Assembly: GCA_964641135.1 (NCBI GenBank)
Contig: CAZXJV010000003.1
Span: 3,851-67,850 of the forward strand
Source of the DNA: Teretinema sp964641135
Lineage (GTDB): Bacteria > Spirochaetota > Spirochaetia > Treponematales > Treponemataceae
DNA: 64,000 nt
Direction: 5' to 3'
The position numbers were made by a program, and so were the translations under genes. The notes under the pieces were generated by a model. It was not told where the DNA came from, did not search any database, and saw nothing but the letters and a program-made list of their open reading frames with translations. How positions within the stretch are numbered: the stretch's first letter is position 1; every line of letters starts with the position of its first letter. Positions 42,768-50,399 of this stretch are shown here, piece after piece.

Positions 42768-43637
42768 TTATGTCAAGTAATGCGAGCCGGCCTTTTCAAG
42801 AAGGGCCAGTTCGGAACGGGTAAGGCTGTTCGGGCGCCCTCCGGCTGCAAATGCGGCATATTCTGCAAGTTTTAATTCATGAAGCGGTTGTACGCATACA
42901 GAAATAATATCCTGAAATTCCCACAGGTACCTGAGTGCCCATTCAGAGGCGATGCGGGGTATGGGTGATGCAGAAAAAACAGAACGTACGGCAGGCAGGG
43001 GATATTCCAGAATACCACCTGAAAAGGGATCAATCGCGATACCACCAAGACCGGCCCGCCCTGCTTCGATAATCAGGTTTGTATCTCCGGTGTTTGCATA
43101 GTTGCCTGTCCAGCCGAAGAAAGACCACATTCCTGTTCTTTCAAGCATGCTGCGGAACAGACCAGCGGCTGTTGCGCCGTGCGTACAGAACCCTGCGGCG
43201 ATGTGTTCAAAACCGCTCATGCGGGTAAGGCCTTGCATCTGCGGACTGCGTGTCAATTGTAATGTTTCGGTATCATCGATATGAAACAGAAAAAGAACTG
43301 CTCCCTGCCAGCCAAGTTTCTGCAAGTCCGAGCGGGCATCAACTGCGGCTTGTTCGATTTCATCTGCTGTGCGTAAGGGGGTAGATATATCCCATAAAAG
43401 GTTCTTTCCTGATGATCCTTCCGGGATTGTGCTGAACGCCTGCTTGAGTTCCGAGAGGCAGGATTGTCTTTTTTCAGACGAATCAGTATTGCGTGCGGTA
43501 CCTCTTGTAAGGCGGAACAGATTGATTCCCTGGCTTGCAAGCACGGGAAGCAGCGTGCAGACTTGAGGATCATGAATATCGCTGCACAGAATCGATATTT
43601 CGGTATTGGATGATTCGGGAAAACGACGGTATAACAT
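42768..43637 (-). CDS. aldo/keto-reductase-like protein with degenerate active site
   Basis: The 289-residue protein starts like aldo/keto reductases (MLYRRFPES) and ends with a similar helical pattern, with an FHIDD segment near residue 135 that fits the family substrate-binding His. The catalytic Asp, Tyr and Lys of the classic tetrad are not found at the expected places (GINLFRLTRGTARNTDSSEK replaces FDTAxxYGxxE). It is therefore probably a non-catalytic or strongly diverged relative. It is transcribed before potABCD and after azlCD, with short gaps. Function unknown. Confidence 0.55.
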   Translation of the reverse strand: MLYRRFPESSNTEISILCSDIHDPQVCTLLPVLASQGINLFRLTRGTARNTDSSEKRQSCLSELKQAFSTIPEGSSGKNLLWDISTPLRTADEIEQAAVDARSDLQKLGWQGAVLFLFHIDDTETLQLTRSPQMQGLTRMSGFEHIAAGFCTHGATAAGLFRSMLERTGMWSFFGWTGNYANTGDTNLIIEAGRAGLGGIAIDPFSGGILEYPLPAVRSVFSASPIPRIASEWALRYLWEFQDIISVCVQPLHELKLAEYAAFAAGGRPNSLTRSELALLEKAGSHYLT

Positions 43638-43672
43638 AGATGTCTCTTATTCTACATGAAAAATCAGGGATG

Positions 43673-43999
43673 TTACAGCAGAATATGTGACACTATCATA
43701 AAAAATGCTGTGCCTGTAAAAATGGACAGCATGGCGTTTTTTTTCCACAGGTGCAGAACGACCACCAGGGCAGCTGCAGCAAGATTGGCGGCCAGGTTCT
43801 TGGGAGATGACAGAGGAACATCCTTGAAACAGTAGACAACAAGGACAGCCATGATCATCGGCGGAATAAACCGCTCAATGAACTGCAGCAGTTTTGGCGG
43901 GTTATGTCTGGAAAAAAGAATGAAAGGCACTGCCCGTGTTGCCAGAATGATCAGTGCAAGCACAGGCAAGGCTTTTAAAACATCAAGTGTTGAAAGCAT
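43673..43999 (-). CDS. azlD: AzlD family branched-chain amino acid export subunit
   Basis: The 108-residue protein is almost entirely hydrophobic, with four membrane segments, and contains the family pattern TRAVPFILF followed by RFIPPMIMAVLVVYC. AzlD pairs with AzlC to form an exporter of branched-chain amino acids or related compounds. It overlaps azlC by 17 bp, so the pair is coupled. Downstream is the aldo-keto-reductase-like gene after 35 bp. Confidence 0.88.
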   Translation of the reverse strand: MLSTLDVLKALPVLALIILATRAVPFILFSRHNPPKLLQFIERFIPPMIMAVLVVYCFKDVPLSSPKNLAANLAAAALVVVLHLWKKNAMLSIFTGTAFFMIVSHILL

Positions 44000-44681
44000 G
44001 TTTTCCCCGTATAAGTGTCAGTACGCATAAGGCGGCCGCCAGCGCCGCAATCAGCATCCGGGATGGACCGAGCAGTAAAAGTGCGCCTGCGGAGCAGATG
44101 CCTCCTATAATTGCGGGTACCGGATCCCGGCTGCGTCGTAATTGATCAATCAGCAACACAATAAACAGGGCTGTTAATGCAAAATCGAGGCCTGCAAGGG
44201 TAAAAGGCAGCAGTTCACCGATCAAGGCGCCAATCAGTGACCCTGTTACCCAGTAACTGTGATTCAATAAGGCTATAGCTCCATAAAATGAGCCCGGAGG
44301 AAGATTTTCCGGAGGATTGACACCTGTTAATAGAGCATAGGTCTCATCAGTCAGGGAAAAAATCAGGTAGGGTTTCCATTTTCCGGCAGTACGGAACGGT
44401 GTCAGTAAGGACAATCCGTATACGATATGGCGGATATTTACAAGGAGTATGGTTGCCGCCAGTACCGGAAGGGTTGCCCCTGCGGCAAATAAACCGATTG
44501 AGATATACTGACCTGCTCCGGCATACATTAACAGGCTCATAAGCGGCGCCAGAAACCAGGGATACCCGTTCTGAGTCAGCAGCAGGCCGAACGGAATACC
44601 GATGGCAAGATAGCCGGACAGAACAGGTAGTGTGACCGGAAAGGCCCGAAACAGGGCTTGTTTGAAAGAAGCGTTCGGCAT
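43983..44681 (-). CDS. azlC: AzlC family branched-chain amino acid export permease
   Basis: The 232-residue membrane protein has several hydrophobic helices and AzlC hallmarks GYLAIGIPFGLLLTQ and NIRHIVYGLSLLTPF, plus DETYAL in the following loop. I start at ATG 44681 because a -10 TATACT lies 6 nt before it; an in-frame ATG at 44717 would add 12 residues and is the alternative. No Shine-Dalgarno is convincing at either. It forms the larger subunit with AzlD. Confidence 0.85.
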   Translation of the reverse strand: MPNASFKQALFRAFPVTLPVLSGYLAIGIPFGLLLTQNGYPWFLAPLMSLLMYAGAGQYISIGLFAAGATLPVLAATILLVNIRHIVYGLSLLTPFRTAGKWKPYLIFSLTDETYALLTGVNPPENLPPGSFYGAIALLNHSYWVTGSLIGALIGELLPFTLAGLDFALTALFIVLLIDQLRRSRDPVPAIIGGICSAGALLLLGPSRMLIAALAAALCVLTLIRGKHAFNT

Positions 44682-44687
44682 ACGGGC

Positions 44688-44716
44688 AGTATAGCCAGTT
44701 TCGTTTTTGTTGACCA
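44688..44716 (-). promoter_or_regulatory. azlCD promoter
   Basis: TGGTCA (44716-44711), a 17-nt spacer and TATACT (44693-44688) end 6 nt before ATG 44681. The -35 is weak. Confidence 0.45.
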
Positions 44717-44811
44717 TAGCCTGCTTTTATGCAACAATACGGTAGTCTGAGTGCTGACAATCTTGTTCCTTTCCGTAAACTGTCAGACTCTTTCTTCAGG
44801 AGGATTACGAT

Positions 44812-45060
44812 ATGGTTGCATTGATCGCAGGTTTTCTGATGATTGCGTTTACGGTCTTTGCGGCATTGCCGCCCGCCGTTGCCGGTTTCGGTCTTGGCTG
44901 GGGCACCGATATCCTGCTGTTTTTACGCGGAGCTGCCCCGGTAGTATCTGCTTTTATCGGCTTGATTGCAGTGTTTATTGGTATTGCTGATCTAAAAGAC
45001 AAGGCAGAGGCCCGGAAGGAAGAAGCTGCTGCCCGTTCGGAAAGCGCAAAAACCGAGTAA
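44812..45060 (+). CDS. small two-helix membrane protein, unknown function
   Basis: The 82-residue protein has two hydrophobic helices (residues about 3-25 and 43-62) joined by a Gly/Ala loop, followed by a highly charged C-terminal helix (DLKDKAEARKEEAAARSESAK) that should face the cytoplasm. A strong AGGAGG lies 8 nt before ATG. It precedes the rplM operon but a promoter lies between, so it is probably independent. No family recognised. Confidence 0.7.
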   Translation: MVALIAGFLMIAFTVFAALPPAVAGFGLGWGTDILLFLRGAAPVVSAFIGLIAVFIGIADLKDKAEARKEEAAARSESAKTE

Positions 45061-45112
45061 AATAAAGGTCGAAGTATAAGGCAGACTTTATTGTCTGTTC
45101 TCGCTGTTACAA

Positions 45113-45135
45113 AGGGTCGGGAACTTCCTGACCCT
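45113..45135. other. imperfect hairpin upstream of the rplM promoter
   Basis: AGGGTC and GACCCT (45113-45118, 45130-45135) bracket a further partly paired segment. It may end transcription of the small membrane protein gene, though it lacks a T-tract. Confidence 0.4.
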
Positions 45136-45163
45136 TGACACAATTTATCTTGTCGATTACATT
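45135..45163 (+). promoter_or_regulatory. rplM-rpsI promoter
   Basis: TTGACA (45135-45140), a 17-nt spacer and TACATT (45158-45163) give a leader of about 45 nt before rplM. Confidence 0.65.
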
Positions 45164-45215
45164 GTGATTCCCACATTATCTGCGGTAAACAGATTTCTAT
45201 TGTTAAGGTATGTAC

Positions 45216-45644
45216 ATGAAGACAATTTTTGTTAAAGAACATGAGGCTGCGCGTTCCTGGTTTGTCATTGACGCAGCCGGAAAGTCCCTCGGACGTGTTG
45301 CCGCAAAAGCCGCTTATATGCTGCGCGGTAAACACAAGGTGTCCTACGCACCTCACCAGGAAATGGGCGATTATATCGTCATCGTAAATGCGGACAAGGT
45401 TGCCGTAACAGGCAATAAGGCCGAGGACAAGATGTATCATCATCACACCGGGTTTCCCGGCGGTTTGCGTTCGGTTAACTTTGACAAGCTTATCAAACGG
45501 CATCCTGCTGATCCGGTGACTCTGGCCATCAAGGGTATGTTGCCCAAGGGTCCCCTTGGTCGCAAGCTGCTTGGTAACGTGAAGGTATATGCCGGTTCCG
45601 ACCACCCTCACGCCGCCCAGAATCCGACTGCTGTCGAAGTGTAA
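45216..45644 (+). CDS. rplM: 50S ribosomal protein L13
   Basis: The 142-residue protein has the usual L13 length and core motifs: SWFVIDAAGKSLGRVAA, GDYIVIVNADKVAVTGNK, PKGPLGRKLLGNVKVYAG and the basic KLIKRHPADP segment. It is a 50S assembly-initiating protein. ATG 45216 follows AAGG by 7 nt; the ATG at 45210 is less well spaced. It is followed by rpsI after 15 bp, the standard bacterial pair. Confidence 0.98.
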   Translation: MKTIFVKEHEAARSWFVIDAAGKSLGRVAAKAAYMLRGKHKVSYAPHQEMGDYIVIVNADKVAVTGNKAEDKMYHHHTGFPGGLRSVNFDKLIKRHPADPVTLAIKGMLPKGPLGRKLLGNVKVYAGSDHPHAAQNPTAVEV

Positions 45645-45659
45645 CGAGGAGTACCAAAG

Positions 45660-46052
45660 GTGATCAAAAATATCGGTATTGGAACAGGAAGAAGGAAAAC
45701 CTCCGTAGCCCGTGTATTTATACGTGAAGGAAACGGAAAGCTGGTGATCAATGACAAAGATGCTGACAGCTACTTTGCAACCTCCGAGCAGGTTCAGGTT
45801 GTTCGCCAGCCTTTGATGATAACCGCAAGTGATACCAAGTTTGACATTGTCATTACTGTAAATGGCGGTGGTTTGAATGGTCAGGCCGGTGCCTGCAGTC
45901 ATGGTATCGCACGTGCTCTTGCCCAGGTGGATGTAGCCAACCACTCTTCCCTGAAGGCAAACGGACTTTTGACCCGCGATTCACGCATGGTCGAACGCAA
46001 AAAGTACGGACAGCGTGGTGCACGCCGCAGATTCCAGTTCAGCAAGCGTTAA
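45660..46052 (+). CDS. rpsI: 30S ribosomal protein S9
   Basis: The 130-residue protein has the S9 signature GTGRRKTSVARVFIREG near the start, NGGGLNGQAGACSHGIARAL in the centre and the C-terminal basic tail ending in FSKR that contacts the P-site tRNA. It starts with GTG preceded by GAGGAG at a distance of 8 nt. A strong terminator lies 28 bp after the stop, so rplM-rpsI can end there. Confidence 0.98.
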   Translation: MIKNIGIGTGRRKTSVARVFIREGNGKLVINDKDADSYFATSEQVQVVRQPLMITASDTKFDIVITVNGGGLNGQAGACSHGIARALAQVDVANHSSLKANGLLTRDSRMVERKKYGQRGARRRFQFSKR

Positions 46053-46080
46053 TTCGCTCTGTACGGTTCAGTCTGTAGAG

Positions 46081-46136
46081 AGGGCCTCGGAAGGTATCAT
46101 GAAGATACGTCTTTCCGGAGGCCCTTCTTTTTTTTT
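46081..46136 (+). terminator. rpsI intrinsic terminator overlapping the recX start
   Basis: AGGGCCTC (46081-46088) pairs with GAGGCCCT (46118-46125), with additional pairs inward (GGAA/TTCC, GTATC/GATAC). The loop ATGAA (46099-46103) holds the recX start codon and nine T follow at 46128-46136 inside recX codons 10-13. Confidence 0.85.
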
Positions 46137-46674
46137 ACGGGACCGTTATCTTCCCTGGCCGCTTTCGGATTTACCGCTGTGCCTGGATGAAGAGAAAAGT
46201 GCAGAACTGATTCATGCCGGGAGGATTTTTTTGGCAGAACGGCAGGCCTTGTCCTTGCTTGCGCGGGCAGAACAGTCATCCGGAGGGCTTACCCTTAAAT
46301 TAGCCCGTAAAGGTTTTACACAGCAGGAAGCTGTGCCGGCCCTTGTTTTTTTACAGGAAAAAGGCTTCCTTGACGATTATCGATTTGCTTCGGTGTGGAT
46401 TTCATCCAGATTACGTCGTCATCCGGACGGGAGGCGCAATCTGGTGTACGGGCTTGTGTCTCGGGGTGTACCAATGGCAGTTGCACACAGGGCTGTTGAT
46501 GATATATGTGATGGAACAACTGAAGAACAGTCATGCGAAAAGGTTGCATCAAAACTCCTGAAACAGGGACGAAATCCCCTTCAGGTCAATAAAGCATTGC
46601 GTCTGAGAGGCTTTACAATCACTGTAATCAGAAAAACCATGCAGAAACTGACCCAAAACGAAAAAAACGGTTGA
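46099..46674 (+). CDS. recX: RecX-family regulator of recombinase activity
   Basis: The 191-residue protein resembles RecX, which modulates RecA filaments. The repeated three-helix units are visible (AERQALSLLARAEQSSGGLT, KGFTQQEAVPALVFLQEKGFLDD and RNLVYGLVSRGVPMAVAHRA), and the N-terminal strand IRLSGGPSFFLRDRYLPW fits other RecX starts. I chose ATG 46099 (AAGG about 4 nt before); an internal TTG at 46231 with its own GGGAGGA site is an alternative. The terminator of rpsI covers this start, so recX translation and termination cannot coexist on one transcript. RecA itself is not in the window. Confidence 0.85.
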   Translation: MKIRLSGGPSFFLRDRYLPWPLSDLPLCLDEEKSAELIHAGRIFLAERQALSLLARAEQSSGGLTLKLARKGFTQQEAVPALVFLQEKGFLDDYRFASVWISSRLRRHPDGRRNLVYGLVSRGVPMAVAHRAVDDICDGTTEEQSCEKVASKLLKQGRNPLQVNKALRLRGFTITVIRKTMQKLTQNEKNG

Positions 46675-46699
46675 ACCGATCTTAAATTACCTATATAGT
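46671..46699 (+). promoter_or_regulatory. promoter of the response regulator gene
   Basis: TTGAAC (46671-46676), a 17-nt spacer and TATAGT (46694-46699) predict a start near 46706, just before the GGAGA ribosome-binding site. It overlaps the recX stop. Confidence 0.6.
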
Positions 46700-46720
46700 A
46701 TCCTTGGAGATAACAACGAT

Positions 46721-47332
46721 ATGCATAAAGACCCACAGAGTAAACGAATCAAGATATATTCTGCTCTCGAAGTAGCCAATATATGCGGTGTTGTCAACCA
46801 GACCGCGATAAACTGGATCAGAAACGGGTATCTGAAAGCCTTTACAACACCCGGCGGACAATACCGGGTATATAAAGATGATCTTGCGGCTTTTATCCGG
46901 GAACGGGGAATGCGTGTACCTGCAGAATTTTCCGATGTTGAAGGTATAGAAGCAGACTGGAAAACCGTTCTTGTCGTTGATGATGATGAAGTCCTGAACA
47001 AGGCTATCGCCTCATATCTTACAAAACACCTGGATGGTTTTACTATTTTGCAGGCGATGAACGGTTTTGATGCCGGTTCACTTATCGCCCAGAAAAAACC
47101 GGGTTTTATCATCCTTGATCTTGATCTTCCCGGTGTCAACGGAAAAGAAATTTGTCAGCGTATCAAAAAGGATGCCAGCTTCGGTAAACCGTACGTGATA
47201 GTGGTAACCGGACTTGAAGAAGATGGTATAGAAGAAAAAATGATCGGTTTTGGAGCGGATCGTTTCTTTCGCAAACCCCTTACCATGAGTACTCTTGTTG
47301 ATACCATAAACGCAGCGATAGACGCTGACTGA
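46721..47332 (+). CDS. response regulator with N-terminal excisionase/MerR-like DNA-binding domain
   Basis: The 203-residue protein reverses the usual order. An excisionase-like helix-turn-helix at residues 10-65 (YSALEVANICGVVNQTAINWI, TTPGGQYRVYKDDLAAF) comes first, and a receiver domain (about 80-200) follows, with acidic pocket VVDDDE, phosphoacceptor Asp in ILDLDLPG and conserved Lys in FFRKPL. It probably senses a histidine kinase encoded elsewhere. It ends 23 bp before the convergent MCP gene. Targets unknown. The DNA-binding part is short and lacks other domains. Confidence 0.85.
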   Translation: MHKDPQSKRIKIYSALEVANICGVVNQTAINWIRNGYLKAFTTPGGQYRVYKDDLAAFIRERGMRVPAEFSDVEGIEADWKTVLVVDDDEVLNKAIASYLTKHLDGFTILQAMNGFDAGSLIAQKKPGFIILDLDLPGVNGKEICQRIKKDASFGKPYVIVVTGLEEDGIEEKMIGFGADRFFRKPLTMSTLVDTINAAIDAD

Positions 47333-47355
47333 TTCAATTCCCTGCAGTTTGTTCG

Positions 47356-49212
47356 TTAACCGGAACTTTCTGTTTTAAATCCATCAAGCATGGCGTGCAG
47401 GGCAGACATTTTTTCACGGTTATCCCTGCTCAGGTTGTTTATACTGGTGATACGGTGCAGAATATCTGTTGTTCCCAGACCAATCTCGGCTATCCCGCCC
47501 CGCGCCTCGCTGAATATCGATTCCATAATCCCGATTTGTGTTGTCACTGTGTCTCTCAATTCCTCAAGACGTGCGGTTTTATCTGAAAGCTCGTCAGTAG
47601 ACCGGGATACCTGGTCCGAGCGCTGAGCAAGATCACTTCCCATTCTGTCAAGTGTAGTCAGTTCTGAAACGATATTCCCCAGTGCTTCAACTAGTTCCTC
47701 TATCATATGCACAGTAGCGGAAAATGCCTGGGTTGCATTATGACTTGATCGCTGTGCTTCCTGTACCTGGGTTATTATATCTGACAGGGTGGTGTTGATA
47801 AGGAATGAATTCTCGGTTGTAGATTCGGCCAATTTCTGTATTTCATCAGCAACTACCGCAAAGCCTTTCCCTGCTTCGCCGGCATGCGCACTTTCGATAG
47901 CAGCATTCATTGAAAGAATACTGGTCTGTTCCGCTATTGTATTTATTAATGTAATGAAAGAATGTACCTCATCGAGTTTTTCCGTTACAGATACAAGCAG
48001 TGTTTCCGCGCTGGATATTTTCTCCTCTCCTTCTGCTGCAATTCGTTTGAGTTCCCTGGTTTCACCGGCTTTTTCACCGCTGATTCTGGAAATGGTGTCG
48101 ATGGACGAGCTCATTGAATTGATCGCGTGAGTGCTTTCTTTAATTGTTTTGGACTGGCTGTCGATGTCATCAAGAAAGGTTACCAGAAAGTCGGACATGA
48201 TATTCAGTGCATCAATCGAGCTTTGAACAGAGTCAGTGAGCCGCTTGAACTGCTCTTCCATGGAGTTGATATTGGCAGTAATTTGCGTAGTTGCCGAAGT
48301 TACTTCTCCTGAAGACAGGTTAACCGACTCGCTCATGTCTGTTGCTTCGGTGGCAGTTGTTTTTACAACTGACATAAATTCGCCAAGCAGGGTTATGGTG
48401 TGATTCAGATGTGTTGCCAGTTCGCCCAGTTCATCAGGGGTTGAATCTGATAAATTGATCGTCAGATCGCGGGCTGCAAGAAGTTCGCTTGCTGCTCTGA
48501 TACTGGCCAGGCGGTTTACAATCCGTGAGGTGATACGCGTAACAATAATAAAGGTCAGCACAGAAACCACGGCAAGGAGAATAAAACTTGAAACAAGCAG
48601 TGTGGTCATGATCCGGCGCACTTCCGAATCCAGTGCTGCCCGGAATTCATCCATTGAAATTCCGAATGAGCCGGAATAAACATTCAGCTTGTAAATTGCG
48701 CTGGTTAATCGCAGATAGAATGTAGAAATCATGGGATAATCATCAAGGGTCTGATTATTCAGGTAAACAGAAATCAATCCGTTGTTTTTAAGCAGATTTC
48801 GTGTAATCGGTGCCAGTTCTGCTCCCGCAAGGGCGACAATTTCTGTTTCCAGACTCGAAAAAGACTGGTCTATCAGTTTATAAAGGTTTACAGCCCCGGT
48901 CAGGTGCTGCACTGTGTCCTCTGAAAGTCTGGCGCGCATCGGGTCGCCAGCCAGATCATCCAGTGCTTCAGTGAAGGAATTTTTAAAACTCAGCCAGTCC
49001 TGTAACAGCACTTCGGTATCGGTACGAAGAGTAACCAGATCCGAAATATGAATTCGCAGGGCATACCAGCTTACAATTGTATTGCTTGTTCGAACCTGGT
49101 AATCCTTAAGATTGACAATTCGGGAAAAAGAGAAAATTAGATACAGGGAGAGCAGGGTGCTGGTCGCAATAAACAGGGCTACCGTAGCTCCCAGCTTATA
49201 ATTAAGTTTCAT
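47356..49212 (-). CDS. methyl-accepting chemotaxis protein
   Basis: The 618-residue receptor has an N-terminal membrane helix (about 8-28), a periplasmic helical sensor domain (about 30-195), a second membrane helix (about 198-220) and a HAMP domain. The cytoplasmic signalling helices carry the hairpin tip IESAHAGEAGKGFAVVADEI, which contacts CheA and CheW. Ligand unknown. I start at ATG 49212; an in-frame TTG directly before it is not needed. No Shine-Dalgarno is seen, and a -10 box lies 6 nt upstream. Its promoter shares its -35 hexamer with the divergent methyltransferase gene. Confidence 0.93.
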   Translation of the reverse strand: MKLNYKLGATVALFIATSTLLSLYLIFSFSRIVNLKDYQVRTSNTIVSWYALRIHISDLVTLRTDTEVLLQDWLSFKNSFTEALDDLAGDPMRARLSEDTVQHLTGAVNLYKLIDQSFSSLETEIVALAGAELAPITRNLLKNNGLISVYLNNQTLDDYPMISTFYLRLTSAIYKLNVYSGSFGISMDEFRAALDSEVRRIMTTLLVSSFILLAVVSVLTFIIVTRITSRIVNRLASIRAASELLAARDLTINLSDSTPDELGELATHLNHTITLLGEFMSVVKTTATEATDMSESVNLSSGEVTSATTQITANINSMEEQFKRLTDSVQSSIDALNIMSDFLVTFLDDIDSQSKTIKESTHAINSMSSSIDTISRISGEKAGETRELKRIAAEGEEKISSAETLLVSVTEKLDEVHSFITLINTIAEQTSILSMNAAIESAHAGEAGKGFAVVADEIQKLAESTTENSFLINTTLSDIITQVQEAQRSSHNATQAFSATVHMIEELVEALGNIVSELTTLDRMGSDLAQRSDQVSRSTDELSDKTARLEELRDTVTTQIGIMESIFSEARGGIAEIGLGTTDILHRITSINNLSRDNREKMSALHAMLDGFKTESSG

Positions 49213-49218
49213 CAAGCC

Positions 49219-49247
49219 ATAGTAACTGTTTTAGCGGTAAATTGCAA
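49219..49247 (-). promoter_or_regulatory. promoter of the chemotaxis receptor gene
   Basis: TTGCAA (49247-49242), a 17-nt spacer and TACTAT (49224-49219) end 6 nt before the start codon. The same TTGCAA serves the opposite promoter. Confidence 0.55.
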
Positions 49248-49270
49248 ACTTTACTTCTTGCCTGTATAGT
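49242..49270 (+). promoter_or_regulatory. promoter of the methyltransferase gene
   Basis: TTGCAA (49242-49247), a 17-nt spacer and TATAGT (49265-49270) end 8 nt before ATG 49279. Being its own reverse complement, TTGCAA is also the -35 of the divergent gene. Confidence 0.6.
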
Positions 49271-49278
49271 CCTTTCAT

Positions 49279-50340
49279 ATGAATACGGATGTTTTTTATA
49301 TAACAGTTCCTGCAGGTATAGAACGTTTGCTGCCTGCTGTTTTCTCGGCCCTCGAGCTGCCTTCTCTGGAAGTATTACGAACCGGGTCCGGTTATGTAGA
49401 ACTGAGGTCAGCCTCGGGTGGTGACGTACTGTGTGATACCGGAATCTTCAATAATGTATTCAGGGTAATCAAGGCCTGGCCTTCTGGGAAAAGCGGCTTT
49501 GCAGCCCTTGTTGATAAACTGGAACGGACAATCCCTGCCCTTGGTCCCGGACCGGAGGATCGAGGATGCACCTTTCGGGTACGGTATTCCCTTGCAAACC
49601 AGTTCTGCTCTGTTGACCGCCAGTTGATGGCCCGGGCCGAACGATGCATAAGCTCCTCATCCGGCCTTGTTCCTGACCGATTGAATCCGGATGTTGAATT
49701 CTGGTTTTTAATTCGATCGGAAGGGCCAGCCTGGTTTCTCCGTCTTGTTAAACCGTCGCAAAAGACAGTTCCGGCTGCTGCGGGAGAGCTGAAAGCAGGA
49801 ATGGCAAAACTGCTGTGTGCTGCCGCCGGCGCCGCTTTCAGGGCTGGAGGATCATTTACTGAACAGATACGGCTAGCCTGTGATCCGTTTGCGGGTTCGG
49901 GCGCGATTCCGGCAGCCCTTTATTCATTATACCCCGAGGCCCGTATAGTGGCAGGGGACCTTGATCCTGAAAAGGTTGAAGCCATGAGACTGCGTTTCGC
50001 AGACACCCCGCTTGAAGTTGTGTGTTCGGATGCCTGCCGTCTTGCAGACTTGAACGATGCCAGTGTAGACCTGATCGTCACTGATCCTCCCTGGGGGCAG
50101 TGGGATGCAGATATTTGGAAGGATGGAGGTCGCCTGGAGGATCTTTATAAAGGCATGGTTGCCGAATTGTGCCGTGTCCTGACTTTCGGTGGCGTTGCTG
50201 TGGTGCTCACCGGTGCAAAGAAAGAATTTGAGGACGCATTTGCATCACGAAACCAGCTGAAAGCGGTCGAACCCTTCAGAACCGATCTGCTGGTAAATGG
50301 TAAAAAGGCTGCCCTGTATGTGTTTCGCCGCTGTATGTAA
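49279..50340 (+). CDS. SAM-dependent nucleic-acid methyltransferase (UPF0020-like)
   Basis: The 353-residue protein has an N-terminal THUMP-like region (first 150 residues with VRVYS-type strands, here FRVRYSLANQF). The C-terminal Rossmann methyltransferase has CDPFAGSGAIPAAL (SAM binding, about residue 200), ARIVAGDLDPEKVEAMRL and the catalytic LIVTDPPWGQW, which is the DPPY-type motif of N-methylating enzymes. The probable substrate is tRNA or rRNA, as in TrmN/RlmL relatives, but the exact target is unknown. ATG 49279 is leaderless by the promoter position. No other RNA-modification genes adjoin. Confidence 0.85.
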   Translation: MNTDVFYITVPAGIERLLPAVFSALELPSLEVLRTGSGYVELRSASGGDVLCDTGIFNNVFRVIKAWPSGKSGFAALVDKLERTIPALGPGPEDRGCTFRVRYSLANQFCSVDRQLMARAERCISSSSGLVPDRLNPDVEFWFLIRSEGPAWFLRLVKPSQKTVPAAAGELKAGMAKLLCAAAGAAFRAGGSFTEQIRLACDPFAGSGAIPAALYSLYPEARIVAGDLDPEKVEAMRLRFADTPLEVVCSDACRLADLNDASVDLIVTDPPWGQWDADIWKDGGRLEDLYKGMVAELCRVLTFGGVAVVLTGAKKEFEDAFASRNQLKAVEPFRTDLLVNGKKAALYVFRRCM

Positions 50341-50399
50341 TACCGGCAGGTTAATCCCTGACTCAAAATATCAACAATTTTGATAGCAGTATACAGGGT

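Noticed and set aside
44805..45944. 379-codon open frame on the minus strand across rplM and rpsI
   Set aside because: It is antisense to two unmistakable ribosomal protein genes, has no ribosome-binding site and its translation matches no protein-like pattern; it is a shadow of biased codon use.
46015..46098. An upstream in-frame start for recX
   Set aside because: It would overlap the rpsI coding end and lacks a ribosome-binding site; ATG 46099 has AAGG before it and the family-like N-terminus.
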